Below are positions 57,416 through 64,000 of a DNA stretch of 64,000 bases, piece by piece; positions within the stretch are counted from its first letter, which is position 1; each line of letters starts with the position of its first letter. A program made the translations under genes and the position numbers. Location of the stretch: NCBI RefSeq assembly GCF_015864825.1, contig NZ_JADYWL010000005.1, positions 186,001-250,000 of the forward strand, in the 5' to 3' direction. Source of the DNA: Psychrobacter sp. NZS113. Lineage in GTDB: Bacteria > Pseudomonadota > Gammaproteobacteria > Pseudomonadales > Moraxellaceae. The notes under the pieces are model-generated. The model did not search any database. It saw only the letters and a program-made list of their open reading frames with translations, and was not told where the DNA came from.

Positions 57416-58132
57416 TTAGACATTTTTGCGAGACAATTCAATTAAATGACGACTATCGTGCAAACGTGGTACTTTTAGCTTGATTGTTTTTATGTGCCAA
57501 TCACTATCCAACGCTTGCAGTTCTTCTTCATTTGGCGCCTTACCTTTCATAGCACACAAGTGACCATTATCTGCTAGCCTTGGCTGTGCCACATCGACGA
57601 AATCTATCAAGCTGGCAAACGCTCTAGAGGTAACCACCTCATAGCTTGCTTCATGTGCTTCAATACGAGAAGCTATCGGCTGCATATTACTCAAACCAAG
57701 TTCACTACTAATTTGCTTAATAAAACGGATTTTCTTTTGGTTACTATCAAGTGCTGTGCATTGGCGCTCAGGTTGGCAAATAGCAATAATCACGGCAGGC
57801 AATCCTGCACCTGTACCGATATCAAGCAATGACCCCGATGGCAAATGAGTTATAATAGCCAAACAATCAATTACATGCTTAATTAAAGCTTCTTCAGGAT
57901 CAGTAATAGCGGTCAGATTATACGCTTTATTCCACAACAAAAGCTGGTCTAAGTACAATAATAGTGTGCGCTGCTGCGTCTCACTTAAGGATAGACCGAG
58001 CTCATGAACTGCTTTAGTCAGAGTGTTGGCCAGCACTGGCAATTGTGATCCGAGCTTTACAAAGCCAGTAGGATCAATATGGATAGTACCTGTACTAGCA
58101 GATGATGACGTGATTTTATCGGAAGCTGACAT
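57416..58132 (-). CDS. rsmG: 16S rRNA (guanine-527-N7)-methyltransferase
   Basis: RsmG (GidB) methylates G527 of 16S rRNA. The 238-aa protein has the SAM-binding motif LLDIGTGAGLPAVIIAI near residue 100, the preceding helix LWNKAYNLTAITDPEEALIKH, cited in part, and SRAFASLIDFV. The N-terminal 30 residues are a Ser/Thr-rich extension. Its product is linked to streptomycin sensitivity. The gene is 214 bp upstream of parA. Confidence 0.95.
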   Translation of the reverse strand: MSASDKITSSSASTGTIHIDPTGFVKLGSQLPVLANTLTKAVHELGLSLSETQQRTLLLYLDQLLLWNKAYNLTAITDPEEALIKHVIDCLAIITHLPSGSLLDIGTGAGLPAVIIAICQPERQCTALDSNQKKIRFIKQISSELGLSNMQPIASRIEAHEASYEVVTSRAFASLIDFVDVAQPRLADNGHLCAMKGKAPNEEELQALDSDWHIKTIKLKVPRLHDSRHLIELSRKNV

Positions 58133-58520
58133 ACAACGAGTTATCCAGTTTTGACATGTGAACCGTCTATTTTATCATGCACTCTGTCTATTGAATAGTT
58201 GCAGATTGCGCCAATGTGAGACATCTTATACTATCTAGGCCTGTATTGAGGTGTTATTCTCCTTTGACGGCAATAAACTCGCTGTTAATTTGTCTCTCAT
58301 TTATTCATCATACACACTGGTATATCTCATAATGATACAAAATTGCGTTTAATGATTTAGCTAAAACGTTGCTGCATCTTGTAAAATACCTTGTAAAATC
58401 TCTTGGTTAACTATTCAATATAAAGTATAAAAAGTTCAGCATGAATATGAATACCTGATAGCATAAAACCAATTATAGAGATCAACACTCCACCTTTTTA
58501 AAAAGATATCTCCTACGCCT
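58133..58520. other. Divergent intergenic region between rsmG and the Lon-like gene
   Basis: A 388-bp gap between genes read outward. It is AT-rich and should hold both promoters. I found no gene, repeat or clear operator. Confidence 0.5.
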
Positions 58521-61349
58521 ATGACCGAACAGCCACACGCCCCTATCTCTAAAATATCAAGAGACGCTAATAAAAAAGACACCAATAATATGGCAACACC
58601 CATCGCTGAATTGACAGACACCTTGACGAATGACAAAAAAGTAAAAGCACCGCACCCACTCTTTATTGAGGTAAAGCAGCGCTGCCTTATTAGCGCTGAG
58701 CAATTAAAGCGTTATAGCGAGCTAAGTGAGCTACCGACAGATACACGTACGGCACCAGATTTAGATGTTGGCTTTGGTCAGGAGCGCGCGCTCAAAGCCT
58801 TGCACACCGCTTTGGACATCAAAGCCAGTGGCTACCATGTGTTTGCAGCAGGTGAAAATGGCTTGGGTAAACGTACCGTAATCAGCCGCTTGCTGACACG
58901 CATCGCAGCCGATGCACCGACGCCAGATGATTGGGTCTATGTGCACAACTTTACCGATCCACGCACTCCTCTGGCACTACGCCTGCCTGCCGGTCAAGCC
59001 TCACTATTGCAGCAGCAAGTTAATAATTTATGGCAACAAGCCAAGAAACGACTGAGTCAACGTTTTCGTAGTGACCAATACCAAAGTAAAATCGAAGCCA
59101 TCAAAAACGACACTCATCAAAAAGAGAGTCAGGCTTATGAAGTGCTCAATGCTGAAGGTAAACAGTATGACTTAGCGCTGACGTTCCGCTCCTTTGATAA
59201 CAAAGCCATGTTTGTGCACCCAAGCAAGCTACCCACAGAAAATAACGATGCTGAAGTCAAGCATGAAAAGTACTCTAACAATGATGAAGCTCCCTCCACG
59301 ATAGAGGACAATAGCACCGCTGATACTTCTAATATCAATACCAGTATTGATAACAGTAACGATGACAGCACTAACGAATATGGCAACAGTGAATACGAAG
59401 CTGAGCTGAATAACTTTGTCCAAAAGAATCACATGCAAAAACGCTTGAGTCAGCTGACCATCGCGTTAGAGCAGTTAGAGGACGAAGCCAATGATGCGAT
59501 AGAAGCACTGCATCGCAATATTGCACGCCGTGCGCTACAGCCTTTATTTACGCCTGTTTATGAACAATTTGCCAATCACCCGCTAGTTGTGGATTATCTC
59601 AAAGCGATATTTGCCGATATGGTCACTCATGTAGAGCGTATCGTTAATGGCGATGATGAAGAATTTGTAACGGCCGTTCTGACCACAACACCCAGTCGTT
59701 ATGCCGTCAATGTCATTGTCAGCCACGCAGCTGATAGTGGCGCACCCGTCGTTTTTGAAGATTTGCCGACGCATTTAAATTTGTTGGGTCATGTCGAGCA
59801 AATCACGCAACTGGGCACCGTCACCACTGACGTCAGTATGATTCGAGCGGGGGCTTTACACCGTGCCAATGGCGGCTACCTGTTATTAGAAGCCAGTCAT
59901 TTACTAGAACACCCATATGCTTGGCAGGGTCTCAAGCGTGCATTACAATCCCGTAAAATTAAACTCTCAAGTCTTGAGCAGATGCTCACACTCACAGGAA
60001 GCTTATCGCTAGCGCCTGCCCCTATCGACCTTGATATTAAAGTTATTTTACTTGGCGAAGCAGATTTATATTATGAGCTGTTAGAGCTTGAGCCTGAGTT
60101 TGATGCGGTATTCAAAGTTCGTGCCGACTTCCACGATGATGTGGTTCGCACCAGTGAACACGAACTGGCATTGGTCGCGAAAATGGCTGACATCATTGAT
60201 TATGCCAACCTCTATCCGTTCGATCGTAGTGCACAAGCCACCCTACTTGAGCATTTGAGCTTACAAGCAGAAGACCAAGATCGACTTAGCCTGCATAGTG
60301 ATTTATTGATTAAGCTGTTGCATGAGTCGAACCGCCATGCACGTTTGAGCGGTAAAAATATCGTCGATGCCAATCATGTCACCCAAGCTATCGAAGATAT
60401 GGACGAGCGCTCAGGGTATTTACGTGACCTGTATTGGGATGAGCTTAAAAACGGTCAGCAACTCATCCAAACACAAGGCAATGCTGTTGGACAAGTCAAT
60501 GCGCTAACGGTGGTCAGCTATGCCGATAGTGAATTTGGCATGCCAGCACGTCTTACGGCTGTTATTCAGCCAAATATTGGTACTGGTGAGATTCTGGATA
60601 TCGAGCGCGACGTAGACTTGGGTGGCAGCTTACACGCCAAAGGCATGCTAATTATGACCAGCTACTTGCGTGCATTATTTAGCCAACATCATGCCTTAAA
60701 CTTTAGCGCCTCACTCGCTTTTGAGCAGAGCTATGCCCATATCGATGGTGATAGCGCCACCGTTAGTGAAGGCTGTGCGCTGTTATCCGCCTTAGCAAAT
60801 GTACCGATTGATCAGTCTTTTGCGATTACTGGCTCTATGAACCAGTTGGGTGAAGTGCAAGCAGTAGGCGGTATCAACTCTAAAATTGCAGGGTTCTTTG
60901 ACGCCTGCCGAGAGCAAGAGCTAACGGGTCAGCAAGGTGTTGTCATTCCGATGGCAAACGTCAAACAACTCATGCTACGCGACGATATCATTACTGCCGT
61001 CAATGCCGATGAATTCCATATTTATGGTGTCCATACCTTGAGTGAAGCACTGACGCTAATGACTGGCCTGCCTATCGATACCATGAACAAAAAAAATCGC
61101 TATCGCAAAGACACACTGTTTGGCAAAGTGTTAAGCCGTTTGATGCTATGGGATGAAAACCAAGATAGCGATGATGACATTGATGATAAAAAATCAAAAA
61201 AGAAAGACAAAAAACAGAAAAAAGAAAAACGTCAAAAAAAAGTAGATAAGAGAAAAAAAGAAAAATGTAAAGAGGATGACAGCACTATAATCATTGATAG
61301 CAAAGCAGATACCCATAACGAACCAAGTACTCAGGATAGTGATACTTAA
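58521..61349 (+). CDS. Lon-like ATP-dependent protease (AAA_32/LonC type)
   Basis: A 942-aa protein with the architecture of the Lon-related AAA_32 family (YcbZ-like). The P-loop GENGLGKRTVI lies near residue 113. A coiled-coil region is interrupted by an acidic Asn/Asp/Ser insert (about 235-295), and a second ATPase part has GGYLLLEASHLL. The Lon protease domain has GDSATVSEGCALLSALA, with the catalytic Ser, and INSKIAGF, with the Lys. The last 60 residues form a Lys-rich tail followed by an acidic end. Targets are unknown. Confidence 0.88.
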   Translation: MTEQPHAPISKISRDANKKDTNNMATPIAELTDTLTNDKKVKAPHPLFIEVKQRCLISAEQLKRYSELSELPTDTRTAPDLDVGFGQERALKALHTALDIKASGYHVFAAGENGLGKRTVISRLLTRIAADAPTPDDWVYVHNFTDPRTPLALRLPAGQASLLQQQVNNLWQQAKKRLSQRFRSDQYQSKIEAIKNDTHQKESQAYEVLNAEGKQYDLALTFRSFDNKAMFVHPSKLPTENNDAEVKHEKYSNNDEAPSTIEDNSTADTSNINTSIDNSNDDSTNEYGNSEYEAELNNFVQKNHMQKRLSQLTIALEQLEDEANDAIEALHRNIARRALQPLFTPVYEQFANHPLVVDYLKAIFADMVTHVERIVNGDDEEFVTAVLTTTPSRYAVNVIVSHAADSGAPVVFEDLPTHLNLLGHVEQITQLGTVTTDVSMIRAGALHRANGGYLLLEASHLLEHPYAWQGLKRALQSRKIKLSSLEQMLTLTGSLSLAPAPIDLDIKVILLGEADLYYELLELEPEFDAVFKVRADFHDDVVRTSEHELALVAKMADIIDYANLYPFDRSAQATLLEHLSLQAEDQDRLSLHSDLLIKLLHESNRHARLSGKNIVDANHVTQAIEDMDERSGYLRDLYWDELKNGQQLIQTQGNAVGQVNALTVVSYADSEFGMPARLTAVIQPNIGTGEILDIERDVDLGGSLHAKGMLIMTSYLRALFSQHHALNFSASLAFEQSYAHIDGDSATVSEGCALLSALANVPIDQSFAITGSMNQLGEVQAVGGINSKIAGFFDACREQELTGQQGVVIPMANVKQLMLRDDIITAVNADEFHIYGVHTLSEALTLMTGLPIDTMNKKNRYRKDTLFGKVLSRLMLWDENQDSDDDIDDKKSKKKDKKQKKEKRQKKVDKRKKEKCKEDDSTIIIDSKADTHNEPSTQDSDT

Positions 61350-61401
61350 CGAGTTATTGATGCTATATAAGTTCATATACAGCAGAATTATTGAATAATC
61401 T

Positions 61402-61426
61402 CCGTTGCTAGACGCTACGGGGATTT
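61402..61426 (+). terminator. Weak terminator-like hairpin after the Lon-like gene
   Basis: The stem CCGTtGC/GCtACGG (61402-61408 with 61414-61420, one T-T mismatch, five-base loop) is followed by GGATTTTC, a poor U tail. It lies about 50 bp after the stop codon. Weak support. Confidence 0.35.
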
Positions 61427-61516
61427 TCTGCGATGATATAGAGTTACTGACCCGCCACTAGCATATAAAATTTCCATACAAAAACTGACTCGATACTTCA
61501 TAAAGGCTACCTCCTA

Positions 61517-62635
61517 ATGACTGTACATCCGACTGACGCCGATCACATTCAAACTCAGACAGACGCTAACGAGCAAACCCAAGCGCTAGCCGCTGAGAGC
61601 AATAGTACCTCGGAAGTGAGCAACGATAATCGACATGGGGCAGCGACGACTGCTCGCCAATGGCAGGTACTGTCGCAATTACAGCGCAATCGCTGGGTAG
61701 GCACCACGCATATCTATGAGCAACTGATGATGGCAGGTTTTGATATCAGTCTACGCACAGTACAGCGTGATTTAAATGCGCTGGCGAAACGTTTCCCTAT
61801 CGAAAAAAATAATGCCAATCCACAAGGCTGGCGCTGGTGCGATGACGCTCCGCTACAAAGCTTACCGCATATGAACTTATCGCAAGCGGTGGCCTTTAAC
61901 ATGGTTGAGGCCAATCTCACTCAATTACTACCTCCTGTTATTTTAGATGAACTGTTTCCTTGGTTTGACTTAGCACGGCGCCAACTTAAAAACAGTAAAG
62001 TCACACATTCCTGGATAGATAGAGTACGCATTGAACCTGCCACGCAGCCATTGATTGCACCGCATATCGACTTGGATAGCAAAGACAATATTTATCACGC
62101 GCTATTTTATCAACTACAAATTAAAGCCTGCTATACGCGCAGTGATAAGTCGCAATCTAGTGAATATATCCTAAACCCTATTGCCATCATTCAACGTGGT
62201 GTCATCATCTACCTACTAGCAACTCGTACCGATGATCCCGAAGTTGTCATTCGTACCTTTGCGCTACATCGCTTTGCCAGTGTTGAGATACTCGAAAGCG
62301 CAGCGAAAACGCCTGACAATTTTCAACTCGATACGTACTTAGATGCAGGTGGCATGGGCTTTAGTCATCCATTATTCAGTGAACTGCCTGACCATGGTAA
62401 AAATACAGCTATCGAGCTACAATTCACCACACAAGCAGGCAAAAGCCTCACTGAAAGTAAGCTCAGCGACGATCAAACAGTCACGTTAGATGACGACAAA
62501 CTGACTATACAGGCAACGGTCAATCTAACTTCACAACTGGTCTGGTGGTTGCGCGGTTTTGGCAGTGGTCTATTGGATGCAAAACCTCAACTGTTATATC
62601 AAGCGGTATTAGACAAGTCTTTAGATGATGAATAG
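61517..62635 (+). CDS. WYL domain transcriptional regulator
   Basis: A 372-aa regulator. An Asn/Ser/Thr-rich tail of about 45 residues precedes a winged helix-turn-helix (RQWQVLSQLQRNRWVGTTHIYEQL, then FDISLRTVQRDLNALAKRFP, cited in parts). A WYL domain follows from about residue 190 (YILNPIAIIQRGVIIYLLATR, then RTFALHRFASVEIL) and a C-terminal WCX region ends WWLRGFGSG. WYL proteins sense nucleic-acid or nucleotide ligands and often repress stress or defence genes. The TerD gene follows 107 bp downstream on the same strand. Confidence 0.85.
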   Translation: MTVHPTDADHIQTQTDANEQTQALAAESNSTSEVSNDNRHGAATTARQWQVLSQLQRNRWVGTTHIYEQLMMAGFDISLRTVQRDLNALAKRFPIEKNNANPQGWRWCDDAPLQSLPHMNLSQAVAFNMVEANLTQLLPPVILDELFPWFDLARRQLKNSKVTHSWIDRVRIEPATQPLIAPHIDLDSKDNIYHALFYQLQIKACYTRSDKSQSSEYILNPIAIIQRGVIIYLLATRTDDPEVVIRTFALHRFASVEILESAAKTPDNFQLDTYLDAGGMGFSHPLFSELPDHGKNTAIELQFTTQAGKSLTESKLSDDQTVTLDDDKLTIQATVNLTSQLVWWLRGFGSGLLDAKPQLLYQAVLDKSLDDE

Positions 62636-62742
62636 CGACTGGATAGATAACGACTAATAGCTATGACGTTAAAAGTTAAACGTATTCAAATCTCTAAACT
62701 CAATATACCTCTATTAAAATTTAAGAACGAATAAGGAACACT

Positions 62743-63387
62743 ATGTCGATCACTGCCCCATCACCGTTACTGTCAGACAGTTTAAAAGGACTGGGCTTAG
62801 ATGCAGGAACCTTATTTTTTTCGCTAAACTATGAGTTTACTAAGATTGAACCAAAAGGGTTGTTTAAACGCTTTAAAAAGAATCAAAGCGCGATTGATAT
62901 TGATTTGGCCTGTGTGCTGTATGACAAAAACTGTACGATCAGTGACATCGTTTGGTTCAAGCAATTGCGTGACAAAGCTGAATCGGTTAAGCATCAGGGT
63001 GATAGCTTAAACGGTAAAGATCGCGGTGAGCAAGCGATGTATTTGGCCCCTCTCGATCAAGAGCAAATCAGACTATACTTAGATAAGATTCCAACACATA
63101 TCACTCATATTGCTATGATTGCCAACTCTTACCATGGTCATCCGTTTTCTAGAGTAAAAACAGGCGAGATTCACTTAAGTGATGATGAAGGCAACCATTG
63201 TTTTGAAGTCAATCTCAAAAAGTTACCGCGTGACTGTACGACGCTTTGGGTCGCTCATTTACGTCGAGAAATAGATGACTGGCATCTAACATTACAGAAT
63301 TTACCGCTTCCTGCCGAAGATTTGGCAATTGCCGCGCAAGAGGTGGCTCACGAATTGGCACGTGCACTCCCTCTACAAGGGATATAG
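62743..63387 (+). CDS. TerD family protein
   Basis: A 214-aa protein with one TerD domain: IDIDLACVLYDKNCTISDIVWFKQL (in part), then KHQGDSLNGKDRGEQ, LDKIPTHITHIAMIANSYHGHPFSRV and the Ca2+-binding type acidic loop after GDSL. TerD-domain proteins are cytoplasmic calcium-binding proteins connected with tellurite resistance, phage response and general stress. No terA, terB, terC or terZ gene is nearby. An AAGGA site precedes the ATG. The WYL regulator upstream is the obvious candidate to control it. Confidence 0.88.
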   Translation: MSITAPSPLLSDSLKGLGLDAGTLFFSLNYEFTKIEPKGLFKRFKKNQSAIDIDLACVLYDKNCTISDIVWFKQLRDKAESVKHQGDSLNGKDRGEQAMYLAPLDQEQIRLYLDKIPTHITHIAMIANSYHGHPFSRVKTGEIHLSDDEGNHCFEVNLKKLPRDCTTLWVAHLRREIDDWHLTLQNLPLPAEDLAIAAQEVAHELARALPLQGI

Positions 63388-63420
63388 CATTCGTACGATA
63401 CTCACCAAGTAATAGTGTAT

Positions 63421-63460
63421 AAAAAGGGTGCGACGTTATAAAAACGCCGCACCCTTTTTT
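63421..63460. terminator. Bidirectional terminator between terD and the channel gene
   Basis: A 12-bp stem with one A-C mismatch (63426-63437 with 63443-63454) has an A run on the left and a T run on the right. It lies between two convergent genes, 34 bp after terD and 31 bp from the end of the channel gene. Confidence 0.88.
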
Positions 63461-63491
63461 GAATGAAATTCATAGTAAAAAAACCACCTTT

Positions 63492-64000
63492 CTACAATCG
63501 CTCACCACAATGTGAGCAAAAATTCTTCTGCCCTATTTCCACTTCTTTTTCACGGCGCTCAAGCTCTTGCTCACGCAGTACCTGCAGCACAATATTTTGC
63601 GCCTGCTCTTTATCTAATCCTAGCTCGCGGCGAATCTTATCGATCATCATCTGATTCTGTACTAAATCAAAATCACTATCGATCAGTTGCTCTCGAAAGT
63701 GCTGCTCAAGCCCTTCACGACGCTGAGCAAGCTCATTGGCCAAACCTGTCGCAAGGATACCTGCAGGTAATGCTGCTAACCCCACACCCAATATAGTAAT
63801 TACTGCACCCAATATTTTACCCGCATTGGTAATCGGCGTGACATCACCATAGCCCACTGTCGTAAGTGTTACCACAGCCCACCACATCGCTTTAGGAATA
63901 GACTCAAACTCTTCTGGCTGTGCATGATTCTCAACCAAATAAATCCCACTAGAGGCCGTTACAATCATAATAATTAAGATAAAGATAACTGCTTGGAAAG
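63492..64000 (-). CDS. Voltage-gated-type potassium channel (5' partial)
   Basis: The C-terminal part of a tetrameric cation channel. The selectivity filter is TTVGYGDVTP, preceded by a pore helix (PKAMWWAVVTLT) and followed by a pore-lining helix (LGAVITILGVGLAALPAGILATGL). A cytoplasmic coiled-coil tail ends with a possible zinc-type pair CSHCG at the C terminus. The frame stays open to the window end and reads a hydrophobic helix (FQAVIFILIIMIV), so the start lies beyond base 64000. The Met at 63968 is internal. The spacing fits Kv-like bacterial channels with six helices. Confidence 0.87.
   Translation of the reverse strand, partial: FQAVIFILIIMIVTASSGIYLVENHAQPEEFESIPKAMWWAVVTLTTVGYGDVTPITNAGKILGAVITILGVGLAALPAGILATGLANELAQRREGLEQHFREQLIDSDFDLVQNQMMIDKIRRELGLDKEQAQNIVLQVLREQELERREKEVEIGQKNFCSHCGERL

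Overview
The window looks like a chromosomal segment of a gammaproteobacterium of the family Moraxellaceae, most likely Psychrobacter or a close relative. This rests on recalled protein resemblance (an Acr1-type fatty acyl-CoA reductase, a YhhY-type acetyltransferase, a ZapE ATPase), on gene order (cvpA-purF; kdsB-lpxK-msbA-exbD-exbB; rsmG-parA-parB), on a moderate base composition with AT-rich intergenic DNA, and on many polar, Asn/Asp/Ser/Thr-rich inserts in housekeeping proteins. No search could be run, so the genus is an inference. No rRNA, tRNA, CRISPR array, transposase or phage gene was seen, and no long gene is visibly broken.

Layout. 1-6.2 kb: the end of a MATE efflux pump, the azlCD branched-chain amino acid exporter, then purF, cvpA and pyrD (nucleotide synthesis) on the minus strand. 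6.3-12 kb: a membrane protein, sixA, gpsA, a YdjA-like nitroreductase, zapE and an alpha/beta hydrolase. 12.3-16 kb: a small lipoprotein, xseA-xseB (exonuclease VII), and pncB (NAD salvage). 16.2-21 kb: a ProU/Cho-type osmolyte ABC transporter whose binding protein and permease are fused, then an aldehyde dehydrogenase. 21.3-23.6 kb: lipB, ppa and a small membrane-anchored protein. 23.8-28 kb: an AT-rich accessory stretch with a DMT transporter, two acetyltransferases, an O-methyltransferase, an unknown protein and a DUF4926 protein. 28-35 kb: truC, a glutaredoxin-like protein, acr1, a DUF1622 protein, dusB, the choline transporter betT and a HIT protein. 35-42 kb: an unknown protein, ilvD, a cation/proton antiporter, an EstB-like serine hydrolase and a DUF442 phosphatase-like protein. 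42-48 kb: a MaoC hydratase, a FabG4-type reductase and a thiolase that together could run a reductive or oxidative acyl-CoA cycle, then PPK2. 48-58 kb: a PilZ protein, holB, kdsB, lpxK, msbA, exbD, exbB, parB, parA and rsmG. 58.5-64 kb: a Lon-like protease, a WYL regulator, a TerD protein and the end of a potassium channel.

How the genes fit together. Two osmolyte uptake routes (the fused ABC system and BetT) and a cation/proton antiporter suggest adaptation to salt. Acr1 with the FabG4/MaoC/thiolase set points to storage-lipid or acyl-CoA metabolism, and PPK2 to polyphosphate use. The envelope block supplies Kdo activation, lipid A phosphorylation and lipid A flipping.

No large undescribed system is evident. 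The observations most worth checking are small: a 50-codon frame built from 15-bp repeats in front of lipB, a (DAI)7 nonamer repeat in front of purF, a perfect 21-bp hairpin after the lipoprotein gene, an unknown protein plus DUF4926 pair that may be orphan immunity genes, the N-terminal binding-protein/permease fusion, and the Lys/Ala/Thr-rich tail on the thiolase.
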